The notes under the pieces are model-generated. The model had not been told where the DNA came from. It did no database searches and saw only the letters and a list, made by a program, of their open reading frames with translations. Positions 24,406 to 36,621 of a stretch of DNA of 64,000 bases are shown here, in pieces. The DNA comes from Membranipora membranacea (taxonomy: Eukaryota; Bryozoa; Gymnolaemata; Cheilostomatida; Membraniporidae). The stretch spans positions 3,596,001 to 3,660,000 of the forward strand of contig OU612075.1 in NCBI GenBank assembly GCA_914767715.1, in the 5' to 3' direction. How positions within the stretch are numbered: position 1 is the first letter of the stretch; each line of letters starts with the position of its first letter. The position numbers and the translations under genes were made by a program.

Positions 24406-25890
24406 TTATAAGTTAGGAAGGGAGAATTGTTTTTTACTCGAGGGTTGATCGCGTATTTTCCGTGCCTTTATCAGGGGAATTTTTCTCATGTGGTTCTTAT
24501 ATTTGGTAGCCTCTTTGTGCTGATCTAGAAGTCGCATCCGATGTGAATCCGCTGACGGCGGTATCTATAATAAGATAAAACACAAGTCTCAAAGGTGATG
24601 AGAAAACAAAAAGGTCAACATAAGATAATTCAATGTTTGTGCATTCTTCTTTCAAGAGAAAAAAATTACCATTTTTTCGAGACTCACACTTTTTGGGTCA
24701 ATAGTCCTGCAGATCTACATTTTGACTAGGTGAGGTGGGAGTTGGGAGTACATAGGATAAAAAAGGATTGAGTAAAATGTTCACAACCATATATTAACTT
24801 ATATAAAGTATCTGCATAACTTTCTCGCGTGAATACCCAACTCCTCTAGAGAGTATATATATAAGAATTATATATATATATATATATAAGAATTATATAT
24901 ATATATAAGAATTATATAAAACAAAAGTAATAACTTTTTGTTACTCTGCTGGAAATTTAAAAAACACAATCAATACAAACACAAACTTTTGTCATGAAAT
25001 ATGTAATCTTTTACTTGCCCCTTGGGTAGTGGCCTTATTTATGGGTAGTGGCCTTTTGGGTAGTGATCTTATGGAAAGTGGGTTTTTAGACAGTGGCCTT
25101 ATGACCAGAAGCCCTATTGGACAGTGACCTTTTGACATCTGGTTTTTTGGCAGTGGCCTTTTGGGTGATCACCATAAATATCCTCTAGCCAGATAATTTG
25201 AGCGTTTACTTGTCATTACGAATGAACTTTGATGCTCTGTTTTGAAAAAATATCAAATTTACAGATTTAGAGATGATATAGGGAGGGATAGTCATGGAAG
25301 TAGTGTTGTATGACACTTACAGAGACGAGGCGTTCGAGGATGAACGAGTTCTCTCTCTCCCGTTTCTTGGTGGCTTCCCTCTTATAGTAACTATCATCAG
25401 GTTTATAAGGCTCAGGATTCCAGCAGTCTAAATCACTTCTCCCGTCAGACATAATCTTAGATACTCTATCCACAATTATCCTGTTCTCATCATCCAGCTT
25501 CTGCTTCCTTCTATTCATATCTCTCATCTTCTGCATGCTGAACAAATGAAACGAGTTAACATCAGGCGCTGCGTGGTCGACTCTCGGTTTGATGTTAATG
25601 ACCCGCTCTACATGCTGCTTCTGTTTGTTCTCGTCCCATAGATAGGAGTGATAGAGCCTCGACCCATCATTAACAGGTCGCGTGAGACCTGAGTAGTCTG
25701 ATTTGAAGTGAGTACGTCGAGAGTAATTCTTATCATTCTGAAGGACGACACTATCCCTGACACTGCCCCTCTGATTTACAATACTGCTGCTTTTTTTGTT
25801 ATTTTTTTTAATATCAGGTGAAGTCTGCTGAGTGTAGTGTAGCGAAGGATGATTTGAAGTCGTAAAGTACTTATCGTTCTGTTCTGCCAT
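24406..25890 (-). CDS. CFAP97-domain (hemingway-type) ciliary protein
   Basis: Two exons, 25890-25321 and 24564-24406, both phase 0, give 242 residues. The ATG at 25888-25890 is the first ATG of the open frame. Residues about 92-150 match the CFAP97 domain of the CFAP97D1/D2 type: a VINIKPRVDHAAPD segment followed by a Lys/Arg-rich helix and DENRIIVDRVSKIM. The N-terminal 90 residues are polar and poorly conserved. The C-terminal part is basic (MRLLDQHKEATKYKNHMRK) and probably coiled. Known family members act in the axoneme or in assembly of motile cilia and sperm flagella, so a ciliary role is expected. The donor is GTAAGT. The intron carries AT-rich and degenerate 'gggtagtggccttat' repeats. 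Confidence 0.82.
24840..25165. repeat. AT-rich repeat and degenerate tandem repeat in the CFAP97 intron
   Basis: 24840-24920 contains three 'tatataagaattatatat' units. 25018-25165 holds about seven degenerate units of roughly 20 bp based on ttgggtagtggccttat. Confidence 0.7.
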
Positions 25891-27559
25891 TGTCTCACCA
25901 AACAAAAGAAGCTATTGTTAAGCTGACAAACTGTAGTTTGAGCTGTTCTCAGTCAAATCCGCAAAACAAATTCAAAACTTGCTCTCTGTGACGATACTCA
26001 TACAGTACATGGAGCATGCTCTCATGTCAACCAGGAATTCAAGCGATTTTTTATGACCTCACATCCTGCTTGTGAGAGAATTACTCGCAATAAACTAAAA
26101 CAGATTACAGTAAGTCATACTATGGTCTGCTTAAACATTGAGGTAAAAGAGATAATGAAGAATACAACATCTCAAAGAGCCTAATTATTGCAGTTTGGGC
26201 AGTTTGCCGTAAAAGATTTTCACTGAAGTTAAATTTAGATCGGTCGTTTAATTGACTACTTTTCTCCTATTTATGGGAGACATGTGCTGATGAGAGAGCT
26301 TCAGGATCAACTAATTTTTTCTACCTCTCGTGTTGTTTATCTTTCCCCTTTATTTAAAAATTGACTGCTTTGTATGTACCGAAGATCAAGCTGACCAAGT
26401 CCTTCCAACCTTCTGAAGGGGAATTGGATAAGGGTCGAAGGTGCTATGGGCTGGGACAATCAATCATGAATCTTCAAATGAGACTAAAACACTCCATTCC
26501 TGTGACGGTAATTATGGCAGTGGATAACAAGTTCAATGACAGATTACCTGGTTGCCGTCTAACCAACCCTGAGCCAAAATCGCTCGCAGTTACTTTTTCC
26601 AACTCTAACCTCATTCTTCATTTATTATTTAGTCTCTGCTTTCTTTTTCCGGATTTATATACTCTCAAACCGTCAAGCTAATTATCCTCAAATTTACGGG
26701 TAAAGCTATTTGGGAATAAAAGGAAATCTCTTTAAGTATTTTAATAAGTTTGGCCTTTGCCTTCTTGTCATAATTTCATCTGCAAACTCACAGCCTAGCA
26801 GTCTATCAAGGTAGAGTTACATCAGGATTTTACTATGGATGGTTGGGTTCAGTATTCCTGTATTTTTATATACAGCAGTTCTGTTACTACCAAGACAAAC
26901 GATTTCTTTCTCATTTTATTTTTTTGCACACTGATCAGCAACAAGAAATCAGTTTGCTTGCCTCGAGTGTTGATTCAATCAATGTAAGCCCCTTGAAGCG
27001 CCGTCTGATAGCCTATCCTCAACTGACACGCTGGCTGTTCAGCTCTCTGCTCTGCCATAGCTGTTTAAAGTGGGTAGGCTGTTGAGTATTGCATAGTGAA
27101 TGATGAATGGATTTCTACGATGGAAGAATAAGTCACTCTTTTCTCCAATAACTTTTGACGTAACAGTCTTTTAATATTCAGTAAAATTTTGCTTTCTTAA
27201 TTATAATTACAAATTAATATAAAACACAATTACACCGTTCCATAGTCCTATCAAATTCTCACAATCGCTTGATAGCATACTAAGGCTTATTTAAACTTAC
27301 GATCTTTAGTAACTGGAACCAAATTAAGAGCAAGTCAATTCATGCCAATAAAGAAAAAAAAATATGATGATTGACTGACTTTTTTTCGGGCTCGAACAAC
27401 AAAATAAAACACATCAAGAAAAGGAATTGCTCAGTGCTTATTGGAATACTGTATAGTATATATGTGTATATATTATGTACCCAAGTGAGTATAGGCTTAG
27501 GATCACCACTCTATTATTTGATAAACCTGTTATGGGGTAACGATTGTGACAGTTTAAGC
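25891..27559. other. Intergenic sequence without a supported gene
   Basis: Between the CFAP97 start codon and the hAT element. A plus ORF at 26361-26681 opens with TTG, shows no family features and lacks splice support. I see no RNA gene or defined repeat. Confidence 0.4.
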
Positions 27560-28103
27560 CAGGGGTGCCCAACCTTTTCATTAAGGGGCCGCATCCACAT
27601 CATGCAATGTCCCTGGGGGCCGTAACCTCACCATAAATCAAACATTCATATATGGGTGCGCAGTATTTTCATCTCTGCAGTAGGGAATTTATTTTTTGGA
27701 GCTCACTCAAATGCAAATGGATGGGGAATTCCAAAATAATGTGTCTAGATGTAGAGTGTTCCTTATTATTGTACAAATGAGGAATGTAATAAATATAGAG
27801 GTGACAATTGTTTTCACGACTACGTGATTTTCTCAAACGGGTCGGGGCCGCATAAAATTGGGTCGGGGGTCGCATAAAATTGGGTCGGGGGCCGCATGCA
27901 TAATTTAGCAGTTAATAATTCATTGAGCAAATTATACTGTTGCTGTTCTCTTCGATGCTGTATACTGTGACATTTCTATATAATCTCTTGATTGGACCAT
28001 TTTAGAAAGGAATAACATATTTAGGAGTTGTCCCATTTATTTCAGTGAGCAGACAATAAGAAGGGCTACATGCGGCCCCAGGGCCACTGGTTGGGCAGCC
28101 CTG
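27560..28103. mobile_element. Non-autonomous hAT element with perfect 8-bp target duplication
   Basis: Termini CAGGGGTGCCCAACC and GGTTGGGCAGCCCTG are imperfect inverted repeats typical of hAT transposons. The element is bordered on both sides by the same 8 bp, gtttaagc (27552-27559 and 28104-28111). Left subterminal DNA carries three 'gggtcggggccgcataaaatt' units. Nothing encodes a transposase. About 160 bp of its interior (27899-28057) copies a neighbouring gene's intron. Confidence 0.93.
28036..28041 (-). terminator. Candidate poly(A) signal for the unknown gene, inside the hAT element
   Basis: AATAAA on the minus strand, 140 nt past the stop at 28181. It lies within the captured segment of the hAT element, so the transposon may supply the gene's 3' end. 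Confidence 0.3.
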
Positions 28104-28180
28104 GTTTAAGCTAAATATGGTGAACAGAGTTGAATAAAATCGAGGAGTAATGAAACCTTGCTGTGGTTCAGTGAACGGTC

Positions 28181-30305
28181 TCACATATTGTACATGTGTA
28201 TATCCTTCCACAACTTAATCTGTAAAAAATTGAAAGAGTATACCAAAATAATAAAAGAAAAATTTTTCGTCGGTCTTTGCAATACAAAGAGCGTATTAAA
28301 TATTCTGTTGGCCTCTGTCCAACGTAAACCAGAATCTTTTGATAGGCTTCATGTGTTATAATTTAGCAGTTAATAATTCATTGAGCAAATTATACTGTTG
28401 TTGTTGTTCTCTTCGATGCTGTATACTGTGACATTTCTATATAATCTCTTGATTGGACCGTTTTAGAGAGAAACAACATATTTAGGAGTTGTCCCATTTA
28501 TTTCAGTGAGCGGACAATAAGAAGGTGATAAGAGTAACTTGATCACCTGAGGTAGTTTGTTTCGATGTAGATGTGGAGTAGTGGAAGGTAGAAGTCTCAC
28601 ACACGGCCTCTTGTATGTCTGGTTTCTCGGGGCGGCCATGTTGTTACGAACGGATAGAACGGGTAATCTGTATGCTTCCCTCGGTATCCTGGCTTTGCCT
28701 GGCTTTATATAATACAAATAGTAAATGTGATGATCATGATTCCAAATTCCCAACATTCAATTAGAGTCTGGAATATCAGGGCAAATCAGCCTAAACCTCT
28801 TAATATTTACGTTGACCTGATCTTGATATGGGTCTCACCATTTGGAAACGTAGGTACTCTTTAACACTCGCGTTTAATTCCGATGACAACATACTACAAC
28901 CCATAACATCTTCAAAGTTTACCGTAAAGAAACATTCTTTGACCTGAAGCACTAGCTGGCAGCTTACAGAGAATCGATTACCTTAAGAGTGAGTTAAGCA
29001 AGTGATCACTATCTCTTTACCTGGCCTAATGTACATTGCGTTTCTTTAGTAGATTTCAAAGGTAGCCTCAGGTCCAGGTCAGGTTGGGTTGCGGAGGTTT
29101 GTCTGCTTTGGTACTCAGGCTTTGGTAGAATCACTTGAATAGTATCACGTCTTGCATCGCTCCATCTAACAAATTTTTGCGACTCTTAAACATAAAAATA
29201 CTTCATTTTCATTTAATTATCAAGATGGAACATCAATTATTGAAAATATTATCACTGCAGTAAATACAACTGGTATGCTCAGATCTAAGATAGCTGTACT
29301 TATGCTAAGTATCACAGCAGTGCAGATTACAGCCTCAGAGATAGTTACCCCCGCTCCGCATCTTGGGAAGTATGCTGTTGTGATTGGTGAGCAATTTGAA
29401 TGAATTCAGTGTGTTTACCAATGGGATTCTAAAATTGAGTTAAGGATGGAAGGCTATGGATGTTAAGAGTGCTAGAACAAACTTAATTACCTGTTCCATT
29501 ACTTCTGCTAGGTACAGCTTGTCTGCTGTTCTTTCTGAGATAGGGATGCGTCCCACTCTGAAGTGAACTTCCTCCCAGGAATAGTAAACTCTCATGAGCC
29601 TGAGGCGCGTTATTTGGCACATTAAACAGATGCCTTGCCTTAGCATGCGTCAATCTGTCAGATATACAAAATATATATTATATATAACATTATATACCAT
29701 ATACATATTATATATAACATTATATACCATATAGATGTTGGCCATCATAGCTCAAGTAAAAAAAGCTTCAATATTTATGATTTTCTCTTCACTCATGGGT
29801 ATGATTGTGATGTCCCTGTTTAGCGTTGAAATTATTCCAGCTATATACCAGATCTAGTCTCACTAAAAGACATGCCGACGCCTAAGTACAAGGACTCAGT
29901 TGAATTGTGTTTTGAGAATGACTTTGTAAGCAGCTGTCATTAGATGATGATGTTTTTTTACTGCAGTCCAATCCCTGATCCCAATCCCTAGAAATTCAAC
30001 CAAACGTTACTGCATTTGTTGCTCCCCTTAACGGCTTGCAGCCTCACAAGTAGGAAATGAGCAAACCAGACCTAACTTGATGTATTAGTACTGGAGGTAG
30101 ACAGAAAATGCCAGAAGCACTTCTGAGGCAAGGTGCATAGTAATTACAAAATAAGTGTAAAGCTCGTGGTTCCACAGTTTGGTTGGCATTCTTACCTTGC
30201 AGTTTTAGATGTAGTCACAAATTTAGAGGATAGTTTCTCGATCTGTTGATGGCGTTTTCTATCCTGCTTCCATTTCTCATTCATCTCAAATATAATGGCT
30301 GACAT
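28181..30305 (-). CDS. Five-exon gene of unknown family
   Basis: Exons 30305-30196, 29654-29491, 29184-29021, 28702-28547 and 28219-28181 join in consistent phase (2, 1, 0, 0) and total 633 nt, 210 residues. The start is the ATG of MSAIIFEMNEKWKQDRKRHQ; an upstream ATG at 30392 in the same frame would add a hydrophobic leader and cannot be excluded. The N terminus is a basic helix. The rest is basic and low in hydrophobics (QSGTHPYLRKNSRQAVP, SQKFVRWSDARRD, RIPREAYRLPVLSVRNN). The last exon is only 12 codons (IKLWKDIHMYNM) after a strong acceptor. The exon-3 acceptor (aag) and exon-4 acceptor (tataaag) are weak. No domain was recognised. The residue style resembles small axonemal or cytoskeletal proteins, but that is only a guess. 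Confidence 0.65.
28355..28524. repeat. Intronic segment duplicated inside the adjacent hAT element
   Basis: About 165 bp beginning ataatttagcagttaataa and ending gacaataagaagg is nearly identical to 27899-28057, with a 6-bp 'ttgttg' expansion and a few substitutions. It fills half of the last intron of the five-exon gene and stops about 22 bp before the exon. Confidence 0.9.
29665..29735. repeat. AT-rich tandem duplication
   Basis: Two copies of a roughly 36-bp unit (tatattatatataacattat...) just upstream of exon 2 of the unknown gene. Confidence 0.75.
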
Positions 30306-33026
30306 TGTGGGCGAAAACTTCTTTTGGTAAATGATATTCCTCAAATATTCCAGGCATACAGCTACCCCATGTAATATCAAAACAGTACACACATTGAACT
30401 AACACCTATCCTAAGATTATTGATAAAATGGAGAGTCTAACTATTTGATGTGGTTATTTGGGTGCCTCTCCTCTTACTGTCACTGATACCCGCTGCTGTC
30501 GATACATCAAGTCAGCCAAAAATCATGACAGTTTATAATTATCTCTGATAGGAAGTACTCTTGTGCTCCATCATATGAGGGGTATAATTTTAGCACGGAT
30601 ATTGAATAATTATCAATAATTAAAATGTGACTTTCTCTACCACTGATCAACTGCTAAATTATTTCTATCTGGTCAATTTCTATTTGCATCTCGCTGAAAC
30701 AACCATAGCCTGACCCGACAAGCTTTGTTGGTGGTGTTTTGGTGTCCACCTCTCACCAACTAAGCTTGTGAAGACAGACTAACATAACATGAAGGCGGGA
30801 TACAGTCACAATGTTCGTACGGTTATAATATAACATGATGCAATATTATAGCAGGAACATTGTATGCAAACCAGCACAAGTAATACGCATCATTAGATCA
30901 AATGTGACTATGAAGGTATATAAATATATTATATGAGTTTGACCTTGGAGATGATGTTAAGAGAAGTAAATATGAAATGATCAAAGGACATCAAAGAAGA
31001 CATTTGGTCCTGTAAGCAACACGCGATCATAACCGTAAGTCTCGATCAATATTCTACAGACCAATGTCCCAATAACATAAACAGCAGGATATTGAGTGTG
31101 TCAGTAAGAAAGTAAGGCTATCTTTAGCCCCAGACACCCCTTTCCCATTTTGCCATATTTGATGTGGTGCAGATCTAAGATCATTATGTGCTGAACACAA
31201 AACGTTATAGATTGGAAGATTGAGGTAGTTATATTCAATCGGCCTCACTCTTCTATTAGTTTATTTTATTTATTTGTTTTACAAAATGAGGCGTCGCTTT
31301 TCTTCAAATTGTCAGTAAACAAACCTCGCTGTCTTTCGGCAACTCAAGTTCTCAATATCAGTTAGTAAAAAAATCCCAAAAAATCATCAGAAACCATCCA
31401 AATGCATTTTGACTTTGGCCAGTTCAATAAATAATTATTGACTTTCAAATTGATCCTTCAGGATTGCTAAGATTCTGTTCATGAAACAATCACCATGTCT
31501 CCATGTGGATTTTGAGGCCGTCCTAGATCGAGCTGAGTTGTCACCTCTTGGCTCACCCTACGAAATATGTATTCAGTCCCATGAATAGAGTTGAAACTTC
31601 AAAAAAATCTGCCGCCAACGGGACTGAAACCCGGGCCACTTAGACAAATTCTTTGAGCTCAGTGCGAATCGGGAGGTATTCCCATGGCTCAAACAGCCCC
31701 AAAAACAGCCCCAGATCGAACCATGGAAATACAGTGAATGTACAAAGGACCAATATATATTTGTTGCCAAAAAAATGATCCACCATTCCACCAGGGAAAA
31801 CATATGATAATACTTTGTGTAAAACCCAGAAAATAACAAAGTAAAGAAATAATACACATTTTTTACCGGAGAGGATAGATTATAATATGATAAGGTGCAA
31901 TATTTATAACAGGTAGCTTACCTTAGATACAGTAGAGACTGAGATCTTAACCTGATGTATACCATGCAGGCGGGGTTATCCAGTGCTTTGTTATCCAGCC
32001 CAGCCTCATGCGCAGGAATTATACTAAGGACTTTTAAGAGAGTGTAAGCTGTATTTAGACCCGCATTGCTATCAGGAACTACACACATATCATCGCATAC
32101 CATACCATGGTATTGCTAGTGTAAAAGGCTGCAAATACCGTCATTCCAAGTCCAAAGCAAAAATCAGAAAAGATTCTGGCCACATTTTTGTAACTCAGAG
32201 TCTCTCTATTGAAGTCAGTTGAACAAACTGATGTATATTGTTCGCCCTGTTGTGAACTTTCCAAATGCCACAAATAAGCAAAACAGTAACCCTAGATATT
32301 TTGATGTACACAATACATACAGTGGGATGACTCTTAGGTTGCCTCCTAAGTAACCTATTAATTCAAACATTAGCTAAAGCTGAGCCGAGTTTATTTTACT
32401 TGTCATTGGGATCGTCATACTCTAACTCAAATATAAATTCACAGTACGCTTCTTTGCAAGATCATCATTCAATACATCAATCATTCATTTACAGAATAAG
32501 GAGGAGATGTAAGCAGATAAGTAGTGGTATCAGCAAAGTTACGTTAAGTTAAGTTTGACAACGTCTGATGCTGAAAGATAGCACCAATGCTACTACACCT
32601 TCCAATGTCGTTAAGTCGCCCACAATTAAGTGCCTCACTTCAGCTGTATATAGTCACATAGTGTCCTGTCTATGTTTATTATCAATTCTATGTTAGTAAT
32701 GTCTAATCATCTATATATGTATATATGTATAAAATATATAAATATCACATTAAGAGAAGACAACTACTCATCACTACAATAGTTACGATGATTGATAATG
32801 CGTAGATAATCATCAATAATACATTGAAAGCAAGGGGTGATGGGGTTTAAATCTGTTTTACAATTGCCAGATACTGCACTGGCATCATTTTTAGCATTTC
32901 CGTGTATTTTTAGCAGGATACATTTTAACCTGAAGGTTACAATTTAACATACGTACGTAAATAATCCTTTGTTTACCATTTTTATGCACAGTTCACTGAA
33001 CTAATTATCACTATTCATAATTTCAG
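30306..33026. other. Intergenic region with a weak tRNA-like repeat
   Basis: No supported gene. Near 31610-31690 the minus strand has a B-box-like GGTTTCAGTCCC after a GAGC-rich head, suggesting a decayed tRNA-derived SINE. Minus ORFs at 31918-32103 and 32079-32273 look mildly protein-like (FSDFCFGLGMTVFAAF) but overlap in different frames without usable splice sites. Confidence 0.35.
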
Positions 33027-33205
33027 GGTACCATCGAATTACTGGAAATAGATTTGCAGTCTTTATTTCCAACACAAACCACGATTCCATACAGTAACGA
33101 ACAATTAGGCAACAGTGAGCAAGTTTTTAATTTAAAAGACCCCCTGGGTCATTGCCAACTTGCCACTGAAAACCCTGGGAACAGCACTACAATAATAGTT
33201 TTGAG
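33027..33205 (+). CDS. Orphan internal coding exon, unknown protein
   Basis: A strong acceptor (cataatttcag) and donor (GAG then GTAAGT) flank 179 nt. The exon is open for 59 codons in exactly one frame (GTIELLEIDLQSLFP, LKDPLGHCQLATENPG), entering in phase 0 and leaving in phase 2. No family is recognised. It shows that a plus-strand gene probably runs through this region, opposite to its neighbours. Confidence 0.5.
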
Positions 33206-34637
33206 GTAAGTTAATTGAAAACACTATTTTAATTTGTTTTTCACATCATTTCTTTAATTCTTGCATTATATTGATAACAGCTGAGTAATATGTAATTCAG
33301 CCTTCAATAGAGTCAATAGGCAGTGAAAAGTTGGTTATTATTCCCAATGGTTCAAAAGACCAAAACTTTGTATTTAATAACCAAACTGAAAGAAAACAAA
33401 TGATAACTTGCTTGTAACTAATCAGCATTCCCGATATACGGCAGCACAAGCCTTCACAAACATTGAGTCCTTGAGTTCAGAAATGGGTGTGTACTAGTTC
33501 TGCAGATGGTCGAGCCTTTGATATTAAGATTTTCCTGTGATTCAGCCAATTCCGACATTAAACTCTGATACCATCTTACCGAGTTAGAAGTTATGAAGTG
33601 ATCTTATAAATCAAACCAAAGGTAGGCAAGAGAGAAGCGTTCACAAGACTAACTCACTCTCAGGGTTGATACTTACTTATGATAGTATTATTGGTGCTCA
33701 CTTTATAAAAAGGCTAATAAGAGTGTAATAATAGGATAGATACGTTGTAGCTGTTAGGGGTAGCAGAATTATGTGTAAGTGTAATGGATGGATTTTTTTT
33801 CCACTTTGTTATAATTTAGCATGTGGATATAGCTCTCCAGCCCTCGTCTAACTTATACCGCAAATTACAGGTGCGGCACTCTGCGCATGTGCAAATTGTT
33901 GAGACATATGTTAGTCTCTGCAGCATAGGGGTTGAATTATTATAACCTAAACTGAGTACCCATAGGAAAACAATGGAAACCCTAAATGACCTAAATGCCA
34001 TCTAAAAACCTTGAACTCTTAAAGTTGCCTCCCTTGATGGATGGCAGCGCCACTACTGCTGTGCCGCAGAGATATCACAACAAGGCTATCCTGCAGGCAG
34101 TGTATGGGTGCGCCTTGGCTGCTTTCTGGTAGAACTTAGGCATTCACATCCCTAGCCTCTGATCAGGTTGCACTGTTAGCTGGCAGTAAATGAAAAAAAT
34201 ATTCAATAGATGTCTGCCAACATTTATGCACCTTTTTTGATCATTTGCTTGATATCACTTGTCTTTATAATTTACAGCAGTAGATTATAAATGGATCTGA
34301 TAACTCATAGACCACTGCCCACGATGACCTAACCAGAGCTATCTCGTTATATTGATTATGTCGTACAGCTCGATTCTCTATTCTGACTATAATAGTATGA
34401 GATGGTCGTAAGTATATGTATGTATGTTTTTATATTGCTAATAAAAACAGGTGCTTGTGAAGGGTATGTCCAGAAGTGGCAAGACTGTTGTAGGCCCTAG
34501 ACATATGATCAATGACTTATAGTCAATGATGACTTTAAGTATTTATAAACTTATAATCTTTGATATAATGATGTAGCAGGAAGCCAATCCACCTAACTGG
34601 TCACAACACAAGACTTACAAAGCAGTGTTGTTGGTTC

Positions 34638-34722
34638 CACAGTGATGATGATGATAATGATGATGGGGAGATGATGGGGAGATGATGAGGAGGAGATGAT
34701 GGGGAGATGATGGGGAGATGTG
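34638..34722. repeat. GATGATGGGGA simple repeat
   Basis: Trinucleotide gat runs grading into gatgatggggagat units. Confidence 0.8.
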
Positions 34723-35004
34723 ATTAGATACCCAAACCACAAACAAACCTCGCCAAGTCCAGAGAATGCATTCATTCATTCATTCTAGATGATCAGATCA
34801 CATGGCAATTTTAATATTGTCTAGAGTTCAGCTCGTGAGTAATAATGGAAATACATATTGTATATTGGGATTCAATCTAAATTTTGGGGATGGTGGTTAG
34901 TGGTTACAGCTGACACTTCTTTTATAGACAATTGTAGGGAGATATATCATATCGAATCAGGAACTTTTTATTCCCATATATTATTGTTTCTACTAATTTT
35001 GTAG

Positions 35005-35129
35005 ATCTCATTTCCACGGAGTCGATAAGAGGTAGCGCTGAGCCACCTTCAACTTATCATTACATCAGATGGAAAGTTAATAAGAGGGATGCTGCTACTG
35101 CTTCTAATGCTTCAGGCAGCCGCCCGTAA
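35005..35129 (+). CDS. Possible 3' terminal exon of the plus-strand orphan gene
   Basis: The acceptor tttctactaattttgtag is good. Joined directly to the exon ending at 33205, the frame stops after nine codons at 35033-35035. In another phase it is open for 40 codons (ISTESIRGSAEPPSTYHY) to TAA 35127-35129, which would need an extra exon. A candidate is an acceptor near 34070 (ctgtgccgcag) with a weak GTAGAA donor. Confidence 0.35.
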
Positions 35130-35377
35130 CATGGGGTCACTATCAACCTACAATTGGATGGAAGCAATATGAAAAACAGTTTGTCCAGCATGAAATAAAC
35201 AGGCAATAATAACGTTAACCTTAATATAACATATTGGATAGTTACACATCAAGTAACCTCAGAATCAAGTTTTGGGCTTTATCCATTTGTTACTCTTTCT
35301 GTCTCCGCTTTCATTAATTTTATTATTGTGTTTTGGTCATTATGCATATCTCGCATTTTTGTAAGATTGTAGTAAAT

Positions 35378-36621
35378 CCAGAGACTATAGATATAGAGAC
35401 CTTCCACTTGCGCATAAAATGCGAATAGCCAATCAGCGTTATTTAACGGTCACGCCCACTTCTGGTTGTAAAGTAAGCGCTGCTGCCTTGGACAGCAATG
35501 GGTTTCTCAATAAAATTTCAGGTTTTTAACCTGAGTTATTTGAGGCAAAATAACCACAATCTTGATGACAAAACCAGATCAGACAGCAACAAAGTCACTA
35601 TCAACTTGTTGTTGCATACTTAGCCAGAGATTTATATTATACAGGCCTGTACTTTTGTAAGAAAGTAAGGGGGCTGTGCAGTATAATCCTTCATTGTTGC
35701 CCACTGCGATATAATGATGGCCTGATATAGGTTAGCTGTTGTGATGAGTTTCATGGACAAAGTTTTCATGTGTGAGGACAAGAGGAAGAGGGCTTCCTTT
35801 TGTTTGTTAATATAATATGCTCTAAGATTAATATAAAAAAATTTAATCATGGTGACTAGTACCAACCATACACACACATTCAAAACTGAAGTAAGAATGG
35901 CATCAGAGTAAAGTGCAACGTCAGCAGATTCATACGGACAATTCAATGCTGACCAATGTAAAGAATTTACTGCATTGAGAGATAGAAGACCTCCCTCTCT
36001 GCCTCAAAGTTATTGTGGGATGGTTGGGGCTATGAAAAGCTTATTTTTACAAATCGCCTTGAAAACTTGTTTGGGCTTCATAGACAGATTCAGAGCAGTT
36101 CAAAGCACATATCTTCAGGCAACAATCAGCAGTATGCTGACTGAAAACAGGAAAACTTAGACTTTTTGAGGATGATACTTTTCTCAGACCTATGCTATAG
36201 AAAGTTTCTGTGCTGGCCTAACTGATGAATTCAATTCAGTCACCGGAACTGGAGAATATAACATCAGTGCTTGTTCACATTTAACTATTTTCACATTGAA
36301 TATTCAATTTTCTATACATATGGGGGCTACATTACCAAAAGGTCATCCACCAAGTATTTTGTTTCCTTGATGCCTATATTTTATATAAAAGTCACATCTT
36401 AGGTTTCATTTGTCCCAGTTGATATTATTGAGAGTTTTGTGTGAATGTACTTATAAAATAAACAACTAAATCATTCACCTTGTCAATTTTTGATAGTAAA
36501 TTCATAGCACTGGGTACAGCGATTACCACCAGAAAGGGGCGGAGCCTAATTTTCAATGTGTTCGCATCGGTTATATACATTATCATGGCAAGTGGAAGGT
36601 CTCTATATCTATAGTCTCTGG
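35378..36621. mobile_element. 1.24-kb element with 34-bp terminal inverted repeats
   Basis: The left end ccagagactatagatatag continues as agaccttccacttgc and is repeated exactly in reverse complement at 36588-36621. Beyond these 34 bp the arms stay partly complementary (cgcccacttctggttg versus cgcccctttctggtgg). No clean target duplication was found. It carries one notable minus ORF (35632-35946). Confidence 0.8.
35632..35946 (-). CDS. Small membrane-protein-like ORF inside the 1.24-kb element
   Basis: 104 codons. After YESADVALYSDAILTS comes a hydrophobic helix (VLNVCVWLVLVTMIKFFYI), then a Lys/Tyr-rich juxtamembrane stretch and a helical C terminus. It resembles a fragment of a membrane protein rather than a DDE transposase. 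It may be a captured host exon or chance. Confidence 0.3.
   Translation of the reverse strand: MNCPYESADVALYSDAILTSVLNVCVWLVLVTMIKFFYINLRAYYINKQKEALFLLSSHMKTLSMKLITTANLYQAIIISQWATMKDYTAQPPYFLTKVQACII

Noticed and set aside
31918-32273. Two overlapping minus ORFs with hydrophobic stretches
   Set aside because: Different frames, no consistent splice sites, no family resemblance.
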